Shown in pieces: positions 1 through 11,649 of a stretch of 64,000 nt of DNA. Both the position numbers and the translations under genes were made by a program. The stretch covers positions 78,661,976 through 78,725,975 of the forward strand of contig OX352765.1 in assembly GCA_947095585.1 (NCBI GenBank). Reading direction: 5' to 3'. The first letter of the stretch is position 1. Each line of letters starts with the position of its first letter. Under the pieces are notes generated by a model. That model was not told where the DNA came from and searched no databases. It worked only from the letters and a program-made list of their open reading frames with translations. Source of the DNA: Nephrocerus scutellatus. Taxonomy: Eukaryota; Arthropoda; Insecta; Diptera; Pipunculidae.

Positions 1-1200
1 CTGAACTGTTTGTTCTGTTATGCATTCGTCGACGTCGCCATCGTCGTTCCGCATTCGATTCGTTTTATCCTCATTCTATCCATGTTGCAACAGCAGCTTG
101 TAGTTATCAGGCTGACAGCTCAGGCGGACAGCGAGCGTAGCAAGTCATTCGTACAACTGAATCCCGACTATCATCATCGTCGTCATCATCATTATCATCA
201 TCGTCATCGTCATCGACATCATCATCATAGGCACTGCAAAAACGATGGTGAAGGAGTTGGATGACTCGTATATGCCTTCTATCTACAAGTCACAGTGCGA
301 ATCCATCCATCCTCCAGCTGAGTCGATGAAGTTGAAAAAGACGATGAGGATTGCCGGCTCCCCTCTATCTCTCTAATTGGATATGCAAATCGAATCGAAT
401 GTAAACACACCGAAGTAGGAATAATCCGAATCTTCTTGTTTGGATATTAATGCAACCATAGACAGAGATGTGAGCTGTTCGCTCGTCTCGTTACGATTCG
501 TTTGGGACGTTGCTTGATTTCTTCTTTTTCTTCTTCTTCAGTATATTTTATTCTTGCAGTTTTGGTTTTTTCCCCCAAGCTCCACCAATAATTCGTGGTT
601 CAGACATCGACGTCGTCTTCGATCCATCGTCTCTCGTCGAACAACAATTTCACACACACTCATGGCAATTTATTCGATTTGCGTATTGACATGACACTTT
701 TAGCACTTTTCCTATGGCTCCTTATAGATAGATTGCGTTCGAATGGGAAAGAAGAGAAGCAGCGCATCAAAAAAGTTCTGACTGACTTGAAAAATCATCA
801 AGTTTCTTGTGAAAGATGGTCGTTTGGGAATCGTCATCTTCGAATTAACTTTTCTGTTGGTTGTTTCGAAGAAAACTCATCTACTAATGTTTAGTGTTTG
901 CTCAAATTCTTAGAATTCAAGCAGTTTTGGTGTTTTTAGGAAAATATTACAGCAACCCTTATTCTGCTTTCTTGTATATCATCGAGAGACTAACATTTTG
1001 CCACTACCACAACCTGACAGAGGCTTATACAACCAGTCCTACTCCATCCCCCAATTCGTCTTTGGTTCAGAACATTCCGAACATTCCAACACCATGCAAT
1101 TCTGTATCGTTGGAATCGCATTTATTGTTTAGCAAAAGTAGAAACGGTTCTTAACTCCCTGACTGTGAAGAATCAATAGATGAAGTGCCCTGACAGGTAA
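1..1200. other. Unassigned non-coding stretch with a CAT/CGT microsatellite
   Basis: No coding region or mobile element was recognised. The short open frames have no family resemblance and the first is driven by a His-rich microsatellite. The main structured element is an imperfect CAT/CGT trinucleotide run at about 168-228. The rest is AT-rich and looks like unique intergenic or intronic DNA. Confidence 0.5.
168..228. repeat. CAT/CGT trinucleotide microsatellite
   Basis: The sequence runs through alternating cat, cgt and cga triplets with few interruptions. It encodes a His/Arg string in one frame, which is a by-product of the repeat. Confidence 0.85.
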
Positions 1201-1204
1201 CGAT

Positions 1205-2065
1205 TTTAGGTGTGAGTCGGAATAATGAGGAGCCTAGTTCTCAAAGACTGGCCAAACATGAAGGCAATACTTTGAACAAAAACGCAACAGTTCTAAGTTT
1301 CAAGAAATTTGAGGAGGTAATTTCCAAAAACTTAAACGCCAGACGATAAATATGGCCGCCCTGTTTGAGCGAGATAATGAACCTAATGTATGAATTAAAG
1401 CAGACATTCAACCTGCGCAGATTAGCCATAGAAGTGTCCCAACATAATTCTGGACCATATAGCCAAAAAGTTGACCAATCTGCAACGAAAGCAAACCCCT
1501 GACTATGTCGAGTTTACCTAAAACAGCCCAGACTCTAGAAATAATAGTATTGACATGACAATGCCAGGATAAAGTGTCGTCAAGTACAAGACCCAGGCTC
1601 TTGAGACTCTGAGACAACAGCACAGACATTCCATTAAGGATAATTGGACCAAGCAGGTGGGTGATTGGATAACAATATAATGCAATGGCCTGACTGTTAG
1701 AGGGGTTATTTTAGAGATTGTTTTTATTGACCCAGTAATGATGGTCATAAGGTCATTTTTAACCTGCGAAATAGAATAGATATGGGCATCGTCAGGAAAG
1801 AGGTGGACTTGCGATAAACTAGGTATAAGCGGAAGATTGTTTAAAACGAGAGAGAAAAGCAGGGGACCTATTATTCTACCCTAAGGGACACCATACATTA
1901 CTGGAAGTATCGGGCCTAAGACAAGTTTCAGAGACACCAAACGCATCAAGAAAGCCACCATACAGAAAGCTTTGTACCTCTTTCATCTTGGCAACATGTC
2001 AGGCCATAACACGCTGGGCATTAATATGCCCCACATTGAATGACTGACGCCCGTTTAGCTGTGTG
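1205..2065 (-). mobile_element. LINE-J fragment, endonuclease joined to RT by deletion
   Basis: On the minus strand this is a decayed non-LTR retrotransposon of the Jockey/CR1-like group. From its 5' side, about 1930-2045 encodes the start of an apurinic-type endonuclease (INAQ...VSETCLRPDT). It then passes directly into the RT palm at about 1890 (a GVPLG box, LLFSL, and FPDDAH where FADD or YADD is usual). The RT thumb follows (SLKSLGLVLDDTLSWHCH, 1560-1625), then the C-terminal NLRRLNVCFNSYIRF (1380-1425). A block between endonuclease and RT palm is missing. The thumb closely matches the copy at 61.6-61.8 kb, so the two belong to one family. Stops and frameshifts show it is dead. Clade assignment is inference; LINE origin is secure. 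Confidence 0.85.
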
Positions 2066-2079
2066 TCGTTTTAAGTAAC

Positions 2080-4550
2080 AAGTTTTCGCTGCTGGCGACG
2101 GGATGCATTTTTCTAATTTGTTCAGATGATTCGCAACCTAATTTCTCAAAATACTTAACTTTGTGACTTTAATTATAATGAGAAAAAAAAAGAAGAAATA
2201 TTTGTGGTTTATTTTACCGTGCCCTTACCACCAACCCACCCGCTCTAGCAGCCAAATCCTACCAAACTATCGGCTAACAGAAACTCTGTAGTCTGTGGGG
2301 GTTGTTAGACTTCACTAATCAATAATTGTCGTTGTTTCTCCCAATTTTTACCAACTTGCAGTCATATTAACTCTTCTTGAATCCTTATTCTGCATTACCA
2401 AATTTTTTGAAATTCTCAAAATATCTCACACATGAAACAATTTCGAGATTCATATTCATAGCTCAGCGCACAAATTTCAATGTCGACCATGAGCCAAGTA
2501 AACAACCCACGCCAAAATGTTCATTATGTTGTAAGGAAAAATGCACAAGTATCTACCAGAAGTTAAGTGCTTTCGCGGCGAACGTGGAGAGTGTAGTGGA
2601 ATGGTACAATGAAGCTTCTGCTGCACGCCAACCGACCATACTCGTACATGCCTGGAAGAGAAAACAGCAAGCAAACGGGAGAAGCCTCCACCACGTGGAG
2701 AAATTCCATCAGGTAAAATGCAAAATTCATGTGTGCGCTGTTTGTGCAACAAATCCAACAACAACAACAACAACGCGTGCAGGCAACGCAAACTCAAAGC
2801 GCACGTATCAAGTTGTCCTCCAAATGCACGGTTCAGCGCGACTCGGTGTCTCATTCACTTAGCCTTCGCTTCGTGTGGAATTTTCTTCTTTTGCATTTTT
2901 CTCTTGCATCGTCATCGATTTTCGATTTCCCATCGTTCGAATGGCGGCGTCGTATCATGGCCAGTCGACCCGCGCGCCATGACTAGCCATACTAGCTGCC
3001 GCCACCCACCCTCAATCAACGCGCAAATCGATCCAGGCAGAACATGAGTTCTGTGTTGGATTCATTCGATCGATCGATCGATGGCTCGTTGAATCGTTTC
3101 GTTTCAAGCTGAATTCACGATGCTTTAGAGCTACTACGCGTAACAACCAACAAGTAGCTATAGCGAGTGTAAGCGCAGATACTTGGTTCCAACTGGCGTG
3201 GCGTGGCGTGGCGTAGCGTAGCATGGTGACCGTCAGCAGCCTCTGTGTGCACGCTGAAGCCGTGTCGGTCTAAATAACCTGACAATTTGGCAGAGGCTGC
3301 GGAGGTGCTGCAAAACTTCGCACAGCGTTGACGGTGACACCAAATTGTTTAGCTGCAATGCCACCACGATTAGCTTCCTAGTTCAGCCGGCCATCTATCT
3401 GCGATTGTTGGAGTAGCGGAGTCGCTTTCGCTGATACTGTTTGATACTGTAGGACCCCAACAAATAGATATTCGTTTGCCAATACCAATTTGGAGAGGCA
3501 CCTACGATTATTGCCGCCGCCGCCACTGCCGCCTACTCTCCAACGTTGTACTCGCTTCCTGACAATACAATCATAGAACACACACTCAAACAACAGCCAG
3601 TCAGCGCAATGGTAACAAATATCAAGATCATTGTTCAATGTTTGCTTCAACACCTCAGCGGCCAACTGAAACTGAAGTATTGAAGGCGGCTAAGGTGCAC
3701 AGCCGCCGAGCACAATTCTCACTCCACTCCACGCAAATGGAAAATGTATGCTTCTGGCAAATATTCTCATGTTAGGTTAGAAAAATTGCAAATAACCCAA
3801 AGAAGCCCACAGCTGGAGTCGTGTTGTCATTGCCGCGACGCGCCGTCAGCCTGTCAGGCTAAAAGGCAAAGACGAGAACCACACGGGAACCTATCTTAAC
3901 GCTGTCTCGTCGCCGTTCTCTATCACAAGACACCAATTTTCTTTTAGTGACGCTTTTCAAATTCGAAGCGCCTCTTTGCAGCTCGGCTCCTCCTCCTCCT
4001 CCTCCTATAGATAATGTCAATTTTACTGCGCGTTACCACGCGTTAAGTTAAAAATTGAACTGCTGATCTGTTGGAGTTGGTGGTATTGCATCAGTAGTTG
4101 TGTCGACCCAACAAGAAATTGGAAATTGCACAGCTACTTACGAGATGGCGACGGTCATGGCGACATTGCTGCAATCTCGATTGTGGATGCATTTATTCCT
4201 AACGGTAGGTCTTGGCAGCAGTCTCGTCGACTTGATGTGCGCGATCATGATGCAGATGATGATGGCGTCGGTGACGGCGGCGACAATAATGATGATGATT
4301 ACGAGTATTCCTAGCAACGCTATCGTTGTTATTACTACACAGGAATCCGAAAAAGACTGCAGTGTTCCAATGCCGCATACAGAAGACGGTTTAGTGGTGC
4401 GTTCTTAGTTTTTAAAAGAAAGGTTACGTACTTGCCTCTGCATTATTGTAAGAGAATCGCTTTCATAATTGAACCAAGTGAGAACTTCAAAGCCTTAAAG
4501 ACATATCATCCTCTTTCTCTTCACAAGAACTTATGGACACGCTGTTTGTG
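2080..4550. other. Unassigned non-coding stretch with short simple repeats
   Basis: No gene or mobile element was recognised. Simple repeats are a GATC-type run near 3064-3082, a GGCGT run near 3197-3224 and a CTC run near 3986-4006. Overlapping frames of 100 to 160 codons occur near 2.4-3.0 kb on both strands but show no domain and share one region, so they are treated as chance. Confidence 0.45.
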
Positions 4551-4551
4551 G

Positions 4552-4776
4552 AATAATACGCTGCGCGCAACTATTCGTGTAGTGCGTCTTATTTTTGTGC
4601 ACACATTTGGACGGGACCGAATTGAGAAGCTTTTCATAACAGCTATTACTCTCGGAAGGTTGTCAGACATAGCATAGCAAGAGGTGGGGCCGTGAAAACG
4701 ATCTTTTGGTGTTCTTATGGGATTCGAACTTCCCGCTCAGTAGTCCAACGCACTAACCACTAGAGCCACGGCGCCC
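4552..4776 (-). mobile_element. tRNA-derived SINE, copy a
   Basis: Read on the minus strand, the right end is a tRNA-like head. It starts GGGCGCCGTGGCTCTAGTGG, with an A-box-like TGGCTCTAGTGGTTAGT at about 4752-4768 and a B-box-like AGTTCGAATCCC at 4719-4730. These would be the internal RNA polymerase III promoter. The T-stem does not pair as in a working tRNA, so this is not a tRNA gene. A body of about 170 bases follows. It shares blocks, such as the pieces around ACACCAAAAG and TTTTTGTGCACAC, with the copies at 43.8 and 58.4 kb. The common body after a common head is what marks a SINE family rather than isolated tRNA pseudogenes. Confidence 0.75.
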
Positions 4777-5313
4777 ACATTCACAGCATAAAGGGATTGC
4801 AAATTCCATGATTTTTGGACCTAACTTTTTAACTTTTTAAAGTTAAAAAGCTTGAGCTAATTTCGAAGAACTCAAAGAGGTGCAATAAAAAAGACATAAA
4901 GTCTTTCTTGGTTGGATTTATGGGAAACGACAGCGTTGCAGAAGAAAGCCTCGTTGATTAAGGTGCCGAAAAAGCTTTTCGAGTAAAAGGCGGCAATTAT
5001 TTTCGGTCATTGCCAAAGTATTTATTTTGAGTATGGAGATATCTGACCTATTGTGAACCACCCTTTCCACAACTCCACATTTTCTGTCTCTGGCATGGGT
5101 CCATACGTCTTAACATATTGATTTTGAGTTATGGTGATGCTTAGTAATGAGCTTCTTTTGGTTTCTTTTACAGTTTCGTCATACTCTGTCCCACATATCA
5201 TTTCAGAGAGTACCACCATCATCTGTCATCAATTCTCCAATCTCTGCTAAGAAGCACAGTCATTGTCCATTTGAATAATTAGCAAAAAGTGTTATGGATA
5301 TCGTTATCAGAGA

Positions 5314-5915
5314 CTAAATACTGGATTGTGTAGTTCTCAAGCTTCGCCTTCCTCTGTAGATAGCAGTAAAAGAACCCATGCCCCGTGAGCAATTTAGTGA
5401 TGCAGTAGTTGATGTCGCTGAACCCGAAACTGTCAATCTCTCTGTTTTAATGCTCCTTCCAGAGCCGCTTAGAGTTTTTGCTGGCTTTTGGCTTTTGCTG
5501 CTATTGCTCTCCAACTTACTGCCTTCTTTCATGGAACCTTTGCTTTGTTTCTTCTCGGTCACCAGGTCGATAGGTTTCGCTACTGCTACCAACCACATCG
5601 CAGGCTTTGAAATTGTTGTAGAAATAGTGGAAACCTTTGCTTTTGGATCATCAGATCGATAGGTGTTACTTATGCTAAAGACCATGTCGCAGCCTCCAAA
5701 ATCATTTGGTAAGAGCTGACGACCCTTAACTACGGTGACCATTTGTAAGATTCCGTAATTACCTGTCAATAGAAATCTGCGCTTACTTGATATTTGCACT
5801 GCAACTTTGACTCTTAATCTGCCTAGCGCAGTAGTAATTTTTGGCCGCCTTCTCTGTAGTGTGGCGTCTTTGTCGCCAGTAGAAGAGGAGCTCAGTATCG
5901 AGGACGAAACAAGTT
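5314..5915 (-). CDS. Unrecognised open frame, about 200 codons
   Basis: A minus-strand frame is open from just after a TAA at about 5916 to the stop at 5314. There is no ATG at its start; the first internal ATG lies near 5745. The translation is rich in Ser, Thr, Lys and Arg, especially in the second half, with no domain I can name and no signal peptide or membrane segment. It could be an exon (the open 5' edge fits a spliced part), part of an unknown mobile element, or chance. A further 66-codon frame lies on the same strand at 5022-5222 after several stops. I do not assign a function, and the probability that it is truly coding is low. Confidence 0.2.
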
Positions 5916-6084
5916 AAGTTCTACCACTTTGGATGAAATCAACATAAAATCGGAAATGATACGAGAAGACATGACCGGAATCCGATTGTAAAAAATATGG
6001 GTCAAAAGTTCCTTTTTGCCGATCTTAATGTAATGCTAATAGATTGTCTGTCAGTTTTTAATATAAGAAAGAAGGTTTTTTAAA

Positions 6085-7325
6085 TATTTTTAAAAGAGCA
6101 ACACGAAAGTCCTTATAAAGTCCTAATAGACATATTTGGGTGGCCTCCGCTTTCACGTTTTTTAAAAAAAAAACAAGAAAGTCATTAAGAGTCTTAGTAA
6201 GCTGTAGGCTGACCTCTGGACTATGAAGGAATAGTCATTTTTTTATGGTTTCCGCTTCAAAGTTTTTAGAAAAGGAACAAGAAAGTCATTAAGAGTCTTA
6301 ATAAACTATAGGCTGACCTCTAGAAGAATAGACATCTTTGGGTGGTTTCCACTTTAACATTCTTAAAAGAGCAACAAGAAAGTCCTTAAGAGTCTTACTA
6401 AGCTGGAGGCTGACCTCTAGAAGAAGAGACATCTTTGGGTGATTTCCACTTTAACATTCTTAAAAGAGGAACAAGAAAGTCCTTAAGAGTCTTAAGAAGT
6501 TGCAGGGTGACCTCTAGACGAATAGACATCTTTTGGTGGTTTCCACTATAACGTTCTCAAAAGAGCAACAAGAAAGTCCTTAAGAGTCTTAATAAGCTGG
6601 AGGCTGACCTCTAGAAGAATAAACATCTTTGGGTGGTTTCCACTTTAGCGTTCATAAAAGAGCAACAAGAAAGTCCTTAAGAGTCTTAATAAGCTGTAGG
6701 CTTACCTCAGGATGAATAGACATCATTGGGTGGTTTCCACTTTAACATTCTTAAAAGAGCAACAAGAAAGTCCTTAAGAGTCTTACTAAGCTGGAGGCTG
6801 ACCTCTAGAAGAAGAGACATCTTTGGGTGGTTTCCACTTTAACATTCTTAAAAGAGGAACAATAAAGTCATTAAGTGTCTTAATAAGCTATAGGCTGACC
6901 TATAAAAGAATAAACATCTTTGGGTGGTTTCCACTTTACCGTTCTTAAAAGAGCAACACTAAAGTCCATAAGAGTCTTAATAAGCTGTAGTCTAACCTCT
7001 AGAAGAATAGATATCTTTGGGTGGTTTCCACTTTAACATTCTTAAAAGAGGAACAAGAAAGTCATTAAGTGTCTTAATAAGCTATAGGCTGACCTATAAA
7101 AGAATAAACATCTTTGGGTGGTTTCCACTTTACCGTTCTTAAAAGAGCAACACTAAAGTCCATAAGAGTCTTAATAAGCTGTAGTCTAACCTCTAGAAGA
7201 ATAGATATCTTTGGGTGGTTTCCGCTTTAACGTTCTCAAAAGAGCAACAAGAAAGTCCTTAAGAGTCTTAATAAGCTGTAGGCTGACCTCAGGATGAATA
7301 GACATCTTTGGGTGGTTTTCGCTTT
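6085..7325. repeat. 97-bp satellite array, about 13 monomers
   Basis: Using the word aagagtctta as an anchor, copies occur at about 6187, 6291, 6388, 6485, 6582, 6679, 6776, 6873, 6969, 7067, 7164 and 7261 (some with one or two changes), giving a period of 97 bases. Each monomer also carries gggtggtttccactttaac and gctgacctctagaagaat. The first two units near 6085-6250 are the most diverged. Higher-order structure is visible: the dimer at about 6845-7035 is repeated 194 bases later, and the monomers near 6388 and 6776 share the same private variants. No open frame or transposon ends are evident. Confidence 0.93.
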
Positions 7326-7329
7326 AACT

Positions 7330-9005
7330 ACCAAAACCTCTCATGGATATCTCACTATGACCTTTCATATGTTTTAAAGAATAGAAGTAGTAGTGGAAGC
7401 GAAGCGTATCTGCATTCTTATGCCCTTAAAGTTGTGTGACAATTGTCGAAGTTCCTTCAGGACAATCGCTGCCCTTCTGCAAATTCATCCATCGTGCCAC
7501 CTACATAGAGGTACAACATGAAATTTTCATCTTAATCTTTTGAAGATATCGCACAAGTCGTACAGCCCAGCCGGCTGTTTTTTTTTTACCTCCCTGTATC
7601 TATGCTTGTGTAACGTAACGTAACATAGCGTAAAAAATTGCGCTACTCAGAGGCGTCGTTCGCTTTGGTTGTTATCTATGGCTGCTGTATCTTGTTACAA
7701 TGGCACGACACAGCGGAGATCGCATAGCCGCAGCCTAGCTTGGCTCTCATGTTTTTGGTTTTTCCTCTAATTTTTCTCAAGTGTTCCTTCGGAGTGTCCA
7801 CGGCCGTTCCCTCTCGCACCTACCTACCCCTCCCAGGTGAAGCTTAAGAAGAAGTCGAATAAGGAAAGCGTGTTATATGTAAATTCATCGTCATCAGCCA
7901 GCCAACCAGCCAGCCAACCAGCCAGCAACGGCAGCAGCATCATCATCGTGTGTGCTATATTGGACGATGGTTGTACTAACTGCAGTACCGCCTCTCCATC
8001 CGTTCGTCCGTTCGTCTATTCGGTCTATTGCTGATGCCGATGATGTTCTGCTACAATTCATGCGCTGATAGATGCAGTATATCTCACACAGAAAGTACAA
8101 ATCCACAAATCGACTTGTTTATTGCGCCAAGTTGCAGCTGACGATGACGACGACGACGACGACGGCGAGGTTACGCTCTCTGCGCGCATGTGCCACATCA
8201 GCGTCTTATGTTATAGCATTAATGGTCGCCGGTCGCCGGTACCCGGTCTTAGTTGAATGAACAAGAACAAGGTTTTGTTGGCCTGAAAATCGTGATGTTC
8301 GTCTGGCTGTCTGTCCTCTGTCGGTCGTCTTCTGTCGGGCCCCCGCGCTGCAGTCGGTTCGTAGATGGTGTTAAATAATTGGGAATTGGCTTTAGGCCCG
8401 TCGAGGTGCAAAGCCAAATTCGGATTTCGATTCTCTACCAGACGCGCTTCGTCAACAATCAGCAGCACCATTAGCCAGCCACTCTGGGCTAATCCGATAC
8501 AAGAGCAAAAGCAAACTAAACCACAAAACCAATTTCAACGAAACATTGTAATCTCTTCGGACAAGGATTTCGGGACGGAGCTTCCTTTGTCTAACCGAAA
8601 AGTGTTGTTTCTTTCTCGTCTATCTGCTATTTATCTCTTCCGCATATTATCATAGCGCCTCCTGCCTGAATCTCGCGTCTCGCTGACGTGATCTGTAAAT
8701 GGAGCAAACGCCGAGGGTGGTGCTTGCGATGATGCTGTCTGTCTGATGATAAGGATCAGATCTGAGATGTAGATGACTGACTATGGCATGGATGCAGTTG
8801 CTGTGATGTGAATTTCATCATCGTTACTCGTCAGTTTGATAAATGACGAGACGTGCTATGAGGTCAGTGTCATGCTCGTGTTGGCGATCCAAAGTGCTGA
8901 GTGGTAAATTCTGAAAGGTGATAGAGGGGAGGTGTTGCGTTGGTGTCGTCCTTTGTGCTTTGTGGGTGGCTTTTTTTTTTGCTGCATCTGTGAACGGTGA
9001 AATAA
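7330..9005. other. Unassigned non-coding stretch with microsatellites
   Basis: No gene was recognised. A CAGC/CAAC repeat lies at about 7894-7926, a GAC repeat at about 8141-8168, and a short CGTAA repeat near 7611-7628. The Gly/Trp/Ala-rich frames opposite the CAGC repeat are repeat artefacts. Confidence 0.5.
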
Positions 9006-9007
9006 TT

Positions 9008-9815
9008 GGTGTTTCTTTTTAAAGCCGATAGAACTTGAAATCGTAAAAAATGACACAAAAAAATGTAATTTAACTTAAATTGTCAATACATGGCAAGAAC
9101 ATTTGAAAATAATTTCGTTCATATGGCTACCGCGGCTCTTCTTGACGAAGCGCACTCTGGACGTCCAATTTTAGGCCACTTTTTCGTGCACTGCGGGCCG
9201 TATATCACAAATTATTAACACGAACAATGTTAGCCTCCAAGATGTTAATCAGCATAAACCAGTGACTTCGTGACACGTCACGTGTCCGTGAAATAAACAA
9301 GAGTTGTCAAATCGCATGACTTTGGAGACCAATTGGCAGCATAAACCACTGACTTCTTCACGTGTCCCCACAGGAAATAAACGAGACTTGTCAAATCGCA
9401 CGACTTTAGAGGCCAATTATTGTCAGGTCCATTTTTTAAAATCACGTTATCGTCAAGTTTTGATGTCGATGGTTGCCGTCGCCGTCTGACACGTAGCGCA
9501 ATCCAATTCCAACCACATGTCGTCCGGATCAATGTCATCCATATTTCTAAACAAAAAACCATTGCTCATAGTGCGGTAGCGACTGTAAGACTAACTCCGG
9601 CCTAATTTTTGAAGAAATAAGATCCGTGAGCCGCACCAAACAGTGCATTTTGCTGGTTGCTATGGAGTCTGTAGGGCTGGTCCCACTCCACATGTGGCTA
9701 GTTGGCTTGTAAACAAAGCTACAGCTCGACGGATAGCTTGATCAGATGGACGATTATGTACGCCATTAAAATCACAAAGCCGTTTATAAGTTGCACGAAT
9801 CGACGACAATAGACA
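9008..9815 (-). mobile_element. Mariner-like element M1, copy a, internally deleted
   Basis: This is a minus-strand relic of an IS630/Tc1/mariner-type DNA transposon, a cut-and-paste element. The left end (from about 9008) matches the 3' end of the copy at 45.3 kb. Coding pieces include NWPLKSCDLTSLVYFLWG (about 9310-9430), which carries the region of the third catalytic acidic residue. Further 5', RNMDD at about 9535-9560 and VHNRPSDQAIRRAVALF at about 9700-9770 match the middle and N-terminal parts of the transposase. The block holding the QQDG box is absent. A direct duplication of about 85 bases (around 9245-9330 and 9335-9420) repeats the CDLT-YF coding segment. No intact frame remains. 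Confidence 0.85.
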
Positions 9816-10051
9816 AACCCTAGCCTAATATTGCTGATATTGCTACCTAAAAATAATCTATTGTATCGTACTCGTAGGGTGTAACTAATCTAACAGACTT
9901 ACTACCTTCTTAATGAATGATAGTATGCCCTTAGTGGCAGAATTTCGCAGATCTGCCGACGAACAAAAGCCTTGTGGAAAATATGTCTCCCTACCCAGAT
10001 CAAACCTGGACAGTCACAGAGGATGTGCCCGGATGTTTCATCCTCCTCGAA

Positions 10052-10690
10052 TCAGAACCTACATTCCGTGTTTGAGCCCAGATTACTTTTGCTGAAGTGA
10101 TATCGCAAGCCACAGTGAACAGTGAGGAAGCTCACTAGCTTTCGGATGCTATCCTTGTCTAGATCAAGGACTTCCTTGTAGGAAAAGGGCCTGATTAACC
10201 GTTTGGATTGTCTAAGCCCTGGGATATTATCCCAGTGTTCCAGACGAAGTTTACATTCCAATTTATTAATCATCGCTGTGCTGGCAGCCCAGGTGATACT
10301 ACAGTAAGGTCCGGTCCTAAGAACACAGATTCTGAACCAGCCCTGGCTAGCCCTGACCAAACCGAGTTTTACCCTATTGAGTCCTGCCAGGGATTGAAGT
10401 GCTTCGTAGCAGCATTTAACTGATATAAACTGATATAGAGTCCATTATGCTGGACAATAGCGCTTTCAGTGCTGCCTGACTATCTGAAAAGATATAAATC
10501 GTAGCGCCTATAATACCCTTACTAAGGTTTATGCTAGTGCAGATCTCAATGGCATGGAGTTCCGCTTGGAAAACAGTGCGACTCTTACCCATTGGTATTG
10601 AGACTTTGGTGTTGGTTCCGAATACCCCAGCTCCCACTCCAGAATCCATCTTCGATCCCTCTGTGTACCAGACCAGACCTTTATTGTCCA
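10052..10690 (-). pseudogene. LINE-A RNase H domain and C-terminus remnant
   Basis: WYTEGSKMDSGVGAGVFG (from about 10690) continues into RTVFQAELHAIEIC and IYIFSDSQAAL. These carry the RNase H residues: D or E in the first strand, E in QAE, and D in SDSQAA. In the canonical enzyme the first Asp lies in YTDGS; here it has become YTEGS, a change at a catalytic position. After a break, 10052-10360 holds the tail with LTVHCGLRYHF and NTECRF, the usual zinc-knuckle-like end of such elements. Confidence 0.85.
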
Positions 10691-10752
10691 GTGTAGGAGC
10701 ATCATTAGACCAGATTGCTGATCATGCAGATCGGCTAGATGATAGTCTATTA

Positions 10753-11208
10753 CTAGTGACCATAGAAGAAGGAGAGGACATCTCCTTGCGGGCAGCCCTT
10801 AGCTGCAGTCACCGACACAGAAACAACCCCTGAGGAGAAAGTGATGACTCGACTTTCAAGCATGGCCCCTATCCTATTGGTTGGTCGAGCCCTCGATACC
10901 TCTGCTACTGATTGCACTTGTAATTGAGTCGTAGCTAATATTATAGAAAGCACCCTCAATGTCAGGGAAAGCACACAGAGCTATTTCCTTGGTGCGAAAA
11001 GTCACTCCAAGATCTTTTAAACTAGATAGTGAAGGGCGCCCTCTGTACTGTTTTTTTTTCTGTATGCAAACTGACTTAAGTGTATAGATGCTAGACGTAT
11101 GTAGCCAGCTCTGATATGAACATCAATAAGTCTCTCCATAATTTTGAGAACAAATGATGTTACACTAATAGGTCTGTATGATTTAGGCAGCGCTATAGGC
11201 GTAAACAT
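10753..11208 (-). pseudogene. LINE-A ORF2 reverse-transcriptase remnant, palm missing
   Basis: The frame at 11017-11208 has SYRPISVTSFVLKIMERLID and then FAYRKKNSTEGALH, the RT fingers motifs. The frame at 10753-10974 continues with a degenerate palm start and ends at AAKGCPQGDVLS, the GxPQG motif. The YADD/FADD active-site block that should follow is not found before RNase H starts. This copy therefore lacks the polymerase active site as well as having frame breaks. Confidence 0.8.
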
Positions 11209-11649
11209 GGCAATAGGTCTGTTTATTCCTAAACAGGCTCATTGCCTGGTTTAACCTTTCTCCAGGTTTACAGAATGTAGCCTCAGTTGTAGCTGGCTCT
11301 AAATAAAGCAATCAAACCCGGTGCCCTCTGTGAGGGCGCTGGAAAAATGTCAATACCTGCCGCCGGGTGCTTTGAATGCTACTGTCATAGCAGCAATATT
11401 TTCACAGCACACATATTTTCATGTGGCTCGTTTGGATGGTCTCAATTCAGAGTTATACTCCGTAAGGTCAAACCTATTTTCGGTCCAGCTCTTTATGCGT
11501 TTTGCAGTGTTGAAAGCTTTCTAACTTTCTTGCTAAGTTTGGCCAGCCTGTCATTTCACCAGGCTTACGTTTACTCAGACTGGTTTTGGGGACACAGCTG
11601 CCGTAGTAGGAAGTAAACAACACATTATTTAACTGATATGATTATCTAG

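Noticed and set aside
2377..3047. Overlapping frames of 85 to 161 codons on both strands
   Set aside because: They share one GC-richer stretch with mutual overlap and carry no recognisable motif.
4120..4206. Peptide SYLRDGDGHGDIAAISIVDA followed by a GTAGGT donor, as a possible exon
   Set aside because: Looks exon-like, but no family was recognised, the frame upstream gives no clear acceptor, and a competing overlapping frame is equally open.
6085..7325. CRISPR array
   Set aside because: Repeats are contiguous 97-base monomers without unique spacers, in a eukaryotic setting.
7894..8106. Trp/Ala/Gly repeat protein (also near 55.45 kb)
   Set aside because: It is encoded by the CAGC/CAAC microsatellites in antisense.
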